Assembly (NCBI GenBank): GCA_937915965.1
Contig: CALGHC010000787.1
Location: forward strand, 1-11,209
Origin: an uncultured Myxococcales bacterium
GTDB lineage: Bacteria; Myxococcota_A; UBA9042
Reading direction: 5' to 3'
Length of the DNA stretch: 11,209 nt
Shown here: piece by piece, positions 1-6,987 of the stretch
Layout: the number at the start of each line of letters is the position of its first letter
Numbering within the stretch: position 1 is the stretch's first letter
The notes under the pieces: generated by a model
The model's database searches: none
What the model saw: only the letters and a program-made list of their open reading frames with translations
What the model was told of the DNA's origin: nothing
Program-made: the position numbers and the translations under genes

Positions 1-1109
1 CGCCGCCGCAGCTCATCGAGGTCTGCCGGCTTGGGATCGTCGCGAAGGCCGGCAGGTACAAGCAGCGGCAGCGCCTCGCCGGGGCGCAGGCTGCGACCGA
101 GCAGCCAGTGGCGCTCAGCCGCTTCTATCAACGATCGACTCTCGACGAGGACCTCGTCGACCCGACCAGCCATCGACGGCATCATCGGCGCGAGGCGACG
201 CAGCTCGGCGCTGACAACGACGAGGTCGCTGAGCGCGAGGGTGCCGAGCTTTGCCAGAGTCGGCAGGTCGCCTGCGGCGCGGTCCGCCTTGATCAGCAAC
301 CGATCGACGACGACCATGGACGCGCTCATTCGTCCAAGAGCCTCCTGCAGTTGGCCGTACATCTTCCGGTCACCCAGGAGCTGAGCAACCAGACCATCAC
401 CCGATTCGACCAGGGCAAGCGCCCGCGAGGCCGAAGCGAGGGTGCCATCTGCTGCGCGCAGCAATCCGTCGACACCGTCGAGTACACCCTCGACCTTCGC
501 CATCAACCGCTCCGTTCGCGCCAGTAGACCGAGGACAGCGTCCCGATCGGTCTCGTCAGCGAGGCCCTCCGCGGCAGAGATCAATCGATTCGCAGTGCGG
601 GTCAGGGTGTGCACCTCACGCAGCGTCGGCGCCAGGGTCTCGCGCATGTCGACAAGAACTTCCGTGGCAAGCTTGAGCAAGTCCGGCGCGACACGGGCCG
701 TGAGGCGCGCGCCCGCGACGAGGGGATCGCGGCCCACGCCGGTCTTGATCTCGAGGTAGGTCTCTCCGGGCAGGCCGGCCATCGGCATGTAGAGAACGGC
801 CTCGCTGTCGCTACGCATCGCCGCGCGAGATTGTTCGCGGATCCGCAGACGGGCGCCGAGGCGACCGTCGGCGTCGAGCGAGGTGGCGACAACCTCGCCG
901 ATGTCGCTGCCATGTGAGCGAACGGGCAATCCGACGCGCAGTTCGCCGACTCCCCCTTGAGCGAAGACGGCTGTGCACTCGAAGTGAGCCTCCATCCAGC
1001 CACGACCACGGACCATCAACACGAGCGTAGCCAGCGCGGCGAAGAGCGCGACCAGCATAAAGAGGCCGACAATCTGGTTCTGGTGGCGAAACTTGAACGG
1101 CTGGCTCAT
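1..1109 (-). CDS. MlaD-like MCE-domain lipid transport protein (3' end outside window)
   Basis: The reading frame starts at the ATG at 1109-1107 and stays open for 369 codons to the window edge, so the C-terminus is missing. Seen: a short basic N-terminus, one hydrophobic segment at about residues 13-33 (membrane anchor), then an MCE domain at about 43-125 with the typical pattern of an 'R..G..IGEV' strand region (residues 64-73) and a 'AGLPGETYLEI' end (111-121). Beyond about 145 the chain is a long, mostly helical region rich in Leu, Ala and Glu. In the family, MCE proteins form periplasmic hexameric rings that carry phospholipids between membranes, fed by a MlaEF permease-ATPase. The start overlaps the stop of the upstream ATPase gene as ATGA, so translation is probably coupled. 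The protein is already much longer than E. coli MlaD (about 180 residues), because of the C-terminal helices. The family call is firm; the substrate is inferred. Confidence 0.9.
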   Translation of the reverse strand, partial: MSQPFKFRHQNQIVGLFMLVALFAALATLVLMVRGRGWMEAHFECTAVFAQGGVGELRVGLPVRSHGSDIGEVVATSLDADGRLGARLRIREQSRAAMRSDSEAVLYMPMAGLPGETYLEIKTGVGRDPLVAGARLTARVAPDLLKLATEVLVDMRETLAPTLREVHTLTRTANRLISAAEGLADETDRDAVLGLLARTERLMAKVEGVLDGVDGLLRAADGTLASASRALALVESGDGLVAQLLGDRKMYGQLQEALGRMSASMVVVDRLLIKADRAAGDLPTLAKLGTLALSDLVVVSAELRRLAPMMPSMAGRVDEVLVESRSLIEAAERHWLLGRSLRPGEALPLLVPAGLRDDPKPADLDELRR

Positions 1110-1909
1110 CTCTGGCTCGCCTCTCTGGTCTGCCTCGCCGCGCCAGACTCAAGGCCGGCCCGGGACGCGGGCGCCCCCAGGGCGATGACGTGGTCTGCGA
1201 GGCCGATAGCCGCGCCCGGATGCGACGACGCGGCGAGGATGGCGAGACCACGGCGGCGTTGCAAGTCGCGCAAGCGTTGCCAGGTCGCTGCTGCGAGGAC
1301 AGCGTCCATCCCGTCAGTCGGGTCGTCAAGGACGAGCAGCTCGGGGTCGAGGATGAGCGATCGGGCGAGGGCGACCTGCCGCAGGAGCGCGCGACCTGCC
1401 AAAGAGGCGCTGCCCGCCGGAAGTTGGCCGATCTCAAGCTCGGCGAGGACGCGAGCGGCCCGAGCCGACAGCTCTGCGTCGGACAGGCGGGTGTGGTAGG
1501 CCAACGGCAGGATGAGGTTGTCGTAGAGCGACAGGTTGGTGAGCAACGCGCCGCGCTGGGCAACGTGACCCACGCGGCGCCGCAAGCGCGTCTGGGCGGC
1601 GACTTGGAGCATCGCCGGCGCTTCGCCCAGAGTCAGCACGACGCCGGCTGTCGGCGCGAACGCGCCCATGACCAACTCGAGCAGCACGCTCTTGCCGGTC
1701 GCTGATCCTCCAGTGACCACAGCCATCTCGCCAGCGGCGAGGGTCAGATCGATGGGCCCAAACAGACGGCCAGACGCCCGAAGCTCGAACGTCACGGCGC
1801 GCAACTCGACGACGGCCGCGCCGGTCTGGTCGGTCGAGCCGTCACGGTGCGCCGAACCAGCGAACCTGGGCGGGCGGCCACTCTCGTCGTTTGAACCAGC
1901 CGTCGACAT
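1106..1909 (-). CDS. MlaF-like ABC transporter ATP-binding protein with altered motifs
   Basis: ATPase subunit of the MCE lipid transporter, expected on the cytoplasmic face bound to the permease encoded just upstream. With the ATG at 1909 it has 267 residues. Seen: a Walker A 'GGSATGKS' at 67-74; a Q-loop Gln118 followed by 'RGALLTNLSLYDNLILPL', close to the MlaF pattern; Walker B 'LLVLDDPTDGMD' at 191-202; and an H-switch His230. Odd: the ABC signature, normally LSGGQ/M, reads LAGRA (170-174), and the catalytic Glu after the Walker B Asp is Asp196. Start choice: ATG 1909 has GGGAG (1919-1915) five bases upstream. An in-frame GTG at 1924 would add five residues but has no good ribosome site. 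The first 30 or so residues are polar and probably disordered. The gene follows the permease by 15 bases and overlaps the MCE gene by 4. The family is certain; full ATPase activity is not. Confidence 0.9.
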   Translation of the reverse strand: MSTAGSNDESGRPPRFAGSAHRDGSTDQTGAAVVELRAVTFELRASGRLFGPIDLTLAAGEMAVVTGGSATGKSVLLELVMGAFAPTAGVVLTLGEAPAMLQVAAQTRLRRRVGHVAQRGALLTNLSLYDNLILPLAYHTRLSDAELSARAARVLAELEIGQLPAGSASLAGRALLRQVALARSLILDPELLVLDDPTDGMDAVLAAATWQRLRDLQRRRGLAILAASSHPGAAIGLADHVIALGAPASRAGLESGAARQTREASQR

Positions 1910-1914
1910 GACCG

Positions 1915-1919
1915 CTCCC
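1915..1919 (-). promoter_or_regulatory. Ribosome binding site deciding the ATPase start
   Basis: GGGAG on the minus strand, five bases before the ATG at 1909. It supports that ATG over the GTG at 1924, which follows the permease stop codon (1927-1925) immediately and lacks a purine-rich site. Confidence 0.55.
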
Positions 1920-1924
1920 GCCAC

Positions 1925-2827
1925 CTAGACCAGGAATACCAGACCAGAAACCAGCGCGTTCCAGACGAAGAGCACGCTGATCGCGGCGACTGTACCGCGG
2001 GTCGCGGCGCGCGGCACGTCGGTGATGTCCGGACCCGCGCTCAAGCCCTCCAGGCAGGCGATCGCAGCGATCACGAGACCGAGCGGCAGGGTCTTGGCGG
2101 CAAAAGCGGCCAGATCGACCAAGCGCAGCTGTGCGGCGATCAGCTCAATGAACTCGACGAGTCCAGGGGAATTGCTGGCCAGCAGCTGGCCGGCGAGCAG
2201 GCCAGTCGCGAGCGAGACGACGACGAAGTAGATCGACACACACGCCAGCGAGATCGCGGTAGCACCCAGCCGAGGCACCACCAGATACTCGAAGACATCC
2301 ACACCCATGCGTTCGAGCGAATCGAGCTCGCCCGAGACGCGCATGTTGGCCATCTCCACGACCATCGCCGTGCCGCTGCGTCCGATGAGAACGAGCGCAG
2401 CGACGAGCGGACCGAGCTCGCGAACGATTGCGATCACAAGGAGTTTACCAAGCAGCCCGGTTTGGCCCGCCGCCATCAGGTTGAGCTGCGCCTGAAGGAC
2501 CACGCTCAAGCCCAGAAGGGTCGCGATCAGGCTGGTGAAGGGGAGCGCCTCGACGGCGGTGAAGAGGATCTGGCGGACCAGAACGCGGCGGGTGACCGCA
2601 CGCAATCCGCTGATACCAAAGGTCAGGCGGCCGACGCCATGGCCGATCATGCTGGCGACCTGCACCGTGTGGAGCGCGCCGCGGACGGTCCGATCGCCGA
2701 TCCAGCCGAGCGCCCCCGCGCTGGCGCCACGCATCAAGGCGGTTAAAACCATGCGCCGCTGCGACGGGGAGGCCGGAGCAGAGGGAGCAGAGGGAGCAGA
2801 GGGAGCAGAGGGAGCAGAGGGGAGCAT
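1925..2827 (-). CDS. MlaE/YrbE-family ABC transporter permease
   Basis: Membrane permease of the MCE lipid transporter, first gene of the minus-strand operon. With the ATG at 2827 it has 300 residues; E. coli MlaE has about 260, and the excess is an N-terminal extension. Seen: a Ser-Ala-Pro repeat tail (residues 4-18), then an amphipathic region and about five or six hydrophobic segments. The hallmark MlaE core is present: 'SLIATLLGLSVVLQAQ', 'IVRELGPLVAALVLIGRSG', then 'GELDSLERMGVDVFEYLVVPR', the family's conserved cytoplasmic coupling region. Start choice: ATG 2827 has GAGG (2839-2836) eight bases upstream. A TTG at 2902 would extend the protein by 25 residues, and an ATG at 2752 would remove the repeat but has no ribosome site. 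In the family, a MlaE dimer sits under the MCE ring and passes lipid to or from the inner membrane. The call is firm; the exact start is less so. Confidence 0.92.
   Translation of the reverse strand: MLPSAPSAPSAPSAPSAPASPSQRRMVLTALMRGASAGALGWIGDRTVRGALHTVQVASMIGHGVGRLTFGISGLRAVTRRVLVRQILFTAVEALPFTSLIATLLGLSVVLQAQLNLMAAGQTGLLGKLLVIAIVRELGPLVAALVLIGRSGTAMVVEMANMRVSGELDSLERMGVDVFEYLVVPRLGATAISLACVSIYFVVVSLATGLLAGQLLASNSPGLVEFIELIAAQLRLVDLAAFAAKTLPLGLVIAAIACLEGLSAGPDITDVPRAATRGTVAAISVLFVWNALVSGLVFLV
2775..2819. repeat. Five perfect tandem copies of a 9-bp unit
   Basis: The plus-strand unit is GGAGCAGAG, five identical copies, followed by one extra G and a partial unit. On the minus strand it lies in frame in the 5' end of the permease gene and encodes (Ser-Ala-Pro)5. 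Since the unit is three codons, gain or loss of copies would change the tail length without shifting the frame. Such perfect short repeats are prone to slipped-strand changes. Confidence 0.95.
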
Positions 2828-3089
2828 GCGGTCGGCCTCGTAGGATTCGCTAGACGGAGGATGAGGGCGCGGGCCGGTAGCTTGCAAGCGCGCCGCCGAC
2901 AACCGGGCCGATCTGGGTCAGCGGGGTGACTGATCCACCGCGACATCGCGCTACCGGACGCCCTCTCGCTGCAATGCGCTGGGTGCCGTAGGCTCGCGCG
3001 GTTGGCGAAGTCACGGCGCCCAACCGGCGCGAAGCAGCGGGCGTGACCAGCGGGCCACCGCAACCGCGCCTGTTCGAAGAGGAGAACTC
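2828..3089. promoter_or_regulatory. Divergent intergenic region between the MCE operon and the M2 peptidase gene
   Basis: This 262-base gap must hold the 5' control regions for both divergent units if each has its own promoter. No convincing -35/-10 pair is visible on either strand, and there is no AT-rich stretch. It contains a perfect 10-bp palindrome GCTTGCAAGC at 2880-2889. If the permease started at the TTG at 2902, 75 bases of this gap would be coding. The region role is inferred from gene orientation only. Confidence 0.4.
3080..3084 (+). promoter_or_regulatory. Ribosome binding site of the M2 peptidase gene
   Basis: AGGAG, within the purine run AAGAGGAGAA, lies five bases before the ATG at 3090. 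It is the strongest Shine-Dalgarno sequence in the window and fixes this start. Confidence 0.75.
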
Positions 3090-5219
3090 ATGCGTCCACT
3101 CGCGCCGCGACGGCGGTCAAGCCCGACCACGACGACCTGCCAGCGCACGACGACTAGCCAACGGTGGGTTGCGCTGGCAACAACGACCGCGATGGTCGCA
3201 GCGATCACAGCCGCAGTCGGATGCCGACGCTCGAACGACGCCGTCGAGGCGAAGCCGACGCTCGACAGCACAGAAGTCAGCGCGAAAGACAACGTCAGCG
3301 CGAAAGGCGACAAAAGGACGACCACCCCGGCGGGTGAACACGCCCCCACGCTCGCTGAAGCAAAGACCTTCATTCGGGACACGGAAGCCACGTTGCTGCG
3401 CCTGTGGATCGAGCGCGAACGCGCCGGATGGGTCAAAGCGACACACATCACGGACGACACCGAGCGCATCGCCGCCGACGCTGAGATCGCGGTCATGAAG
3501 GTGGTCGCCGAGAAGGCGGCGGACGCGCGGCGTTACGCCAAGCTGAGCCTGGACGCAGTGAGCGCACGCAAGCTCGAGCTGTTGCGCCTCACGCAGACCC
3601 TGCCGGCGCCGCTCGAAGCCAAAGCGCGCGACGAGCTCGCCCATGTCGCCACGGCCCTGGAGAGCCGCTACGGCAAGGGCCGATGGTGCCCGCCCGCCGA
3701 GACGCCGGGCCCGTCTGGCGAGCGAGCCAAGGCCGGACGGGGCGCCCAGGTCGAAGCGAACGCTATGGATCCAAAACGAAACGATGCGGAATGTATGGAC
3801 CTCGGCCAGCTCTCCGAGCGGATGGCCACCTCGCGCGATCCGGCCGAACTGCTGGCCATCTGGCAGGGATGGCGGACGATCGCTTTGCCGATGCGCGCCG
3901 AGTTTCGCCGCTACGTCGAGTTGGGCAACGCGGGCGCCCAGGCGTTGGGTTTCCACGACCTGGGTGAACTCTGGCGCTCGCGCTACGACCTGTCGGCCGC
4001 AGCCTTCGAGGCGGAGGTCGATCGCCTCTGGACCCAGGTCCAGCCCCTGTACGAGCAGCTGCACTGCTACGCCCGTGCCCGCCTCAGCGCGCGCTACGGC
4101 GCCGACGTCGTGTCGCTCGATGGCCCGATCCCGGCGCATCTGCTCGGCAACATGTGGGCACAGGATTGGGTCAACATCGCCGACGTGCTGGCGCCGCCGA
4201 CCGGCGCGGGCCCAAAGCGCAAGCGGCCGGACGACGGCACCTCGGCGCTCACACGCCTGCTCCGCTCACGACAGACCACGCCAGAACAGATGGTCCGCTA
4301 CGCAGAAGGCTTCTTTACATCACTTGGCTTCGCGCCTCTGCCCGAGACGTTCTGGCGCCGCTCGATGTTGGTGAAGCCGCGAGACCGCGAGGTCGTCTGC
4401 CACGCAAGCGCCTGGGACATCGACCGCCAGGACGACATCCGCATCAAGATGTGTATCGAGCGCACCGAAGAGGACTTCGTGACGATACACCACGAGCTGG
4501 GCCACAACATCTACGAGCGCGCCTACAAGGAACAACCGCCCCTCTTCACTGACAGCGCCAACAAAGGCTTCCACGAGGCGCTTGGCGATACGATCGCGCT
4601 CTCGGTGACGCCAGCCTACTTGCGTCGCGTCGGTCTGGGCGAGGGTGTCGAGGAGGGCGCCGACGACATCGCGATGTTGCTCGGGCGAGCGCTGGAGAAG
4701 ATCGCCTTCCTGCCCTTCGGTGTGGTCATCGACAAGTGGCGCTGGCAGGTCCTCGACGGCCGCGTCCCGCCGGAGCGCTGGAATCAGGCGTGGTGGCAGC
4801 TTCGCGAGCGCTACCAGGGTGTCGCTGCGCCGGTCGCACGCCGCCCCGATGACTTCGACCCCGGCGCCAAGTATCACATCGCCGGCGGCGTACCCTACAT
4901 CCGCTATTTCATCGCCCACATCGTCCAGTTTCAGTTCCACCGCGCGCTGTGCCGAATCGCAGGCTATAACGGCCCGTTGCACCGCTGTTCAATCTACGGC
5001 AGCAAAGCGGCGGGTGAACGTCTCCAAGCGATGATGGCGATGGGGCTGTCGAAGCCCTGGCCAGACGCCCTTGAGGCGTTGACCGGCGAGCGGGAGATGG
5101 ACGCGGGAGCGCTGCTCGACTACTTCGCGCCGTTGCACAAGTGGCTCGTCGACCAAAATGCGGGGCGCGAGTGTGGCTGGCCGGCGGCGACACAGCCCAA
5201 GCCGGGGACCGACCGCTAG
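3090..5219 (+). CDS. M2-family zinc metallopeptidase (bacterial angiotensin-converting-enzyme homologue), probable lipoprotein
   Basis: A 709-residue peptidyl-dipeptidase-type enzyme that should release dipeptides from peptide C-termini, outside the cytoplasm. Seen: a long basic N-terminus, a hydrophobic stretch (26-44) and a lipobox-like AVGC with Cys45; a polar linker to about 85; then the M2 domain to about 700. The zinc site is H468-E469-xx-H472 with Glu496 ('GFHEALGD'), the same 24-residue spacing as in ACE. Other ACE site residues are in register: His438 ('CHASAWD'), Lys594, His596, Tyr603, Arg605 (a chloride-site position) and Tyr606. All three ACE disulfide pairs have counterparts: C437-C455, C621-C633 and C200-C235. 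The last pair spans an insert, since the family pair is only six residues apart. 'PIPAHLLGNMWAQ' is also conserved. The gene is monocistronic, has a strong ribosome site, and ends in a four-base overlap with the convergent glycosyltransferase gene. The family is certain; the natural substrate is unknown. Confidence 0.96.
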   Translation: MRPLAPRRRSSPTTTTCQRTTTSQRWVALATTTAMVAAITAAVGCRRSNDAVEAKPTLDSTEVSAKDNVSAKGDKRTTTPAGEHAPTLAEAKTFIRDTEATLLRLWIERERAGWVKATHITDDTERIAADAEIAVMKVVAEKAADARRYAKLSLDAVSARKLELLRLTQTLPAPLEAKARDELAHVATALESRYGKGRWCPPAETPGPSGERAKAGRGAQVEANAMDPKRNDAECMDLGQLSERMATSRDPAELLAIWQGWRTIALPMRAEFRRYVELGNAGAQALGFHDLGELWRSRYDLSAAAFEAEVDRLWTQVQPLYEQLHCYARARLSARYGADVVSLDGPIPAHLLGNMWAQDWVNIADVLAPPTGAGPKRKRPDDGTSALTRLLRSRQTTPEQMVRYAEGFFTSLGFAPLPETFWRRSMLVKPRDREVVCHASAWDIDRQDDIRIKMCIERTEEDFVTIHHELGHNIYERAYKEQPPLFTDSANKGFHEALGDTIALSVTPAYLRRVGLGEGVEEGADDIAMLLGRALEKIAFLPFGVVIDKWRWQVLDGRVPPERWNQAWWQLRERYQGVAAPVARRPDDFDPGAKYHIAGGVPYIRYFIAHIVQFQFHRALCRIAGYNGPLHRCSIYGSKAAGERLQAMMAMGLSKPWPDALEALTGEREMDAGALLDYFAPLHKWLVDQNAGRECGWPAATQPKPGTDR

Positions 5220-6823
5220 GGTCGCCGCAGCGCCGCTGGCCGAACAAAGATCCGCAGATGGTCAACCGGGCCAACGTCAAAGGCGAACGGTGGTGGATAG
5301 TGAGCACGGACGAAGGCCGCGACGCTCGGCAGCAGGGCGACGCCGTGCCGTTCAAGCAGGATCACAACCTCGGGGGGATCGAGCTGCAGCTCGGCGACGA
5401 GGGTCGCGGTCGCCTCAGGATCGGCGCGAAAGCGTTTGGTGTTGGTGTCAGCGAGCTGGTGCCAGAGGTTGCGGGGCATGGCGAGCGCAAGCAGAGGCGC
5501 GACGTTCGAGTCACCAAAGAGGCGGGCTTCGACGACCACAGTGGCATCAAGGACGGCGGCCACCGCTTCAAGACGGACACCGAGCTGTTGTTGATACGCA
5601 GTGCGCATGGCGAATCGATGCCACGTTCCCCAGCCGCTGCCAATGGCCAGCAGGATGAGGCTGACGAGCGCTATCAACGCGACGCGGGCGCCAGGCCGGG
5701 CTGCAGCTCGGGCCGGCGGCAGGGCGGCATCCGAGGAGGCCACCGGCGCTGGCGTCGAGCCAGAGGAGGACGGGGCGGCAAGACGACCGACTTGTACCCA
5801 GCCGGCCGCCGCGAGCAGAACCAGCGGGGGCATGCAAACGACCGTGTAGTAGGCGTGCACCGATCCAAAAAGAGACAGAAAGACGAGGATCGCGCCGACC
5901 GCGATCGCCCAAGCCAGCGCGGTGCGGGGGGCGACCACACCAGCGGATGCCAGAGGAGAGGACCCCTCGCCACCGGTGTCGAGCGCGGCCCGGTCGGTGG
6001 ACGTCCGCCAGCCGTGGCGCGCGGCGCCCGCACACACCAGCAGCGCCGCAAGCCAGACGCTCGGGTGCTGCAATAGGAAGGGCAGGACCATCGTTCGCAG
6101 GCGTGAAGCGACGCCGCCGGCGCCGGAGGGGCGGTGGAGAGGCGAGAGATAGACCTGATCGAAGAAGGCCGGGCCAAAGGCCAGCCAGCAGCCAGCAGCC
6201 GCCACCACCAAGACCGCGGCAGCGACCGCCGCGGCGTCGCGAATGCGGCGACGATCGAGCAGCAGCACGGCCGCGAGCCATGAGATCGCGACCAACCCAA
6301 CCAAGGTCGAGGTCAGCACGCACAGGGCGACCATAGCGCCAGCGAGGCGCCAGCGAGACGCTGCCTCGGCCGCCAGGGCGGCCGCGAACAGCAGCATCCC
6401 GCACGCCAACCCGACGAACTCCGCCGAGACGATCACGACAGCGTCGGCCGTGCACCACAGCACGACCGCGATCAGGCCAGCGGTCGGCGACCAACGCCGC
6501 GCCACCGACCACAGCAACGCCCCGGTCGCCGTCGCTGCTGCCACCGGCACTGCCGTGGCCAACATCCAGCCTTCCGGTCGCAAGGCGAAGATCAGACTCG
6601 CAGGGATCAGGTGCAACAGAGGGTGAGAAAAGAAGAAATCCCGGTATGGCAGATGGCCCTCAGCGAGCTGGCGCGCCATCACCAGATACAACCCCGCGTC
6701 CCGCGGCGCGAGCTGGACTGCCGCCGAACACATCGCGGCGAAGCCGACCAGCACGAGCCAAGGCAGCACCCCGAGAAGGAGCGACCAGGAGCGTGTCTCA
6801 CCGTTCGAAGGGGCCATCCACAT
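5216..6823 (-). CDS. Polytopic GT-C glycosyltransferase (family 39/PMT-like)
   Basis: A 535-residue integral membrane protein with roughly ten hydrophobic segments (about 14-34, 68-81, 88-106, 114-130, 136-152, 160-189, 197-216, 244-267, 301-341, 379-398) and a soluble C-terminal part of about 130 residues. After the first membrane segment comes 'PRDAGLYLVMARQLAEG' with Asp42, followed by 'YRDFFFSHP' (60-68). This is the loop layout of GT-C enzymes, where an Asp in the first extracytoplasmic loop is catalytic. Such enzymes use polyprenyl-phosphate sugars at the outer face of the inner membrane. A low-complexity Pro/Ala/Ser stretch (350-378) probably forms a loop. The C-terminal part carries 'GDSNVAPLLAL' and 'DTNTKRF', not assigned to a named domain here. 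Start ATG 6823 follows GGTGGA directly; a second ATG at 6817 is better spaced from that site. Acceptor and sugar are unknown. A non-catalytic membrane protein of the same fold is the alternative. Confidence 0.8.
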   Translation of the reverse strand: MWMAPSNGETRSWSLLLGVLPWLVLVGFAAMCSAAVQLAPRDAGLYLVMARQLAEGHLPYRDFFFSHPLLHLIPASLIFALRPEGWMLATAVPVAAATATGALLWSVARRWSPTAGLIAVVLWCTADAVVIVSAEFVGLACGMLLFAAALAAEAASRWRLAGAMVALCVLTSTLVGLVAISWLAAVLLLDRRRIRDAAAVAAAVLVVAAAGCWLAFGPAFFDQVYLSPLHRPSGAGGVASRLRTMVLPFLLQHPSVWLAALLVCAGAARHGWRTSTDRAALDTGGEGSSPLASAGVVAPRTALAWAIAVGAILVFLSLFGSVHAYYTVVCMPPLVLLAAAGWVQVGRLAAPSSSGSTPAPVASSDAALPPARAAARPGARVALIALVSLILLAIGSGWGTWHRFAMRTAYQQQLGVRLEAVAAVLDATVVVEARLFGDSNVAPLLALAMPRNLWHQLADTNTKRFRADPEATATLVAELQLDPPEVVILLERHGVALLPSVAAFVRAHYPPPFAFDVGPVDHLRIFVRPAALRRP

Positions 6824-6987
6824 TCCACCGTTAGCAGGTGCGACGATGAGGTCACACGGCCAGAGCGGCGAGGGTAGCGCGATCTCGACCGGCGTGGGAG
6901 GTCGCGCGGGAAGGCGGTCACCGAGACGATGAGAACACGAGCCATCCGCCCGTAGCTTCCTGTTCCTCGCTCGATTACCCTGGGACC
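6824..6987. promoter_or_regulatory. Divergent intergenic region between the glycosyltransferase and kinase genes
   Basis: This 164-base gap separates two divergent genes and presumably holds both promoters. No clear promoter hexamers or operator repeats are visible. The kinase ATG at 6988 has only GGGA two bases upstream, too close to be a normal ribosome site, so a leaderless or very short leader transcript is possible. The kinase frame is open upstream through at least 6901 but contains no further ATG or GTG there. Confidence 0.4.

Noticed and set aside
811..1563. A 250-codon minus-strand frame crossing the ATPase-MCE junction
   Set aside because: It is a shifted frame over two real genes; the in-frame products carry the ABC and MCE motifs, this one does not.
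1..2827. Possible phage, defence or toxin-antitoxin module
   Set aside because: All three genes fit the MlaE-MlaF-MlaD order of a lipid transport operon; nothing resembles an integrase, nuclease or toxin.
3117..4139. A 340-codon minus-strand open frame opposite the M2 peptidase
   Set aside because: The plus strand carries clear ACE homology through this region; the antisense product is Arg/Gly-rich with no motif.
5141..6076. A 311-codon plus-strand open frame opposite the glycosyltransferase
   Set aside because: The product is low-complexity Arg/Gly-rich, while the minus frame has clear membrane segments and the GT-C loop.
6947..6987. Possible promoter 'GATTACCCT' just before the kinase ATG
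   Set aside because: No matching -35 element at a proper distance was found and the hexamer match is weak, so no promoter is claimed.
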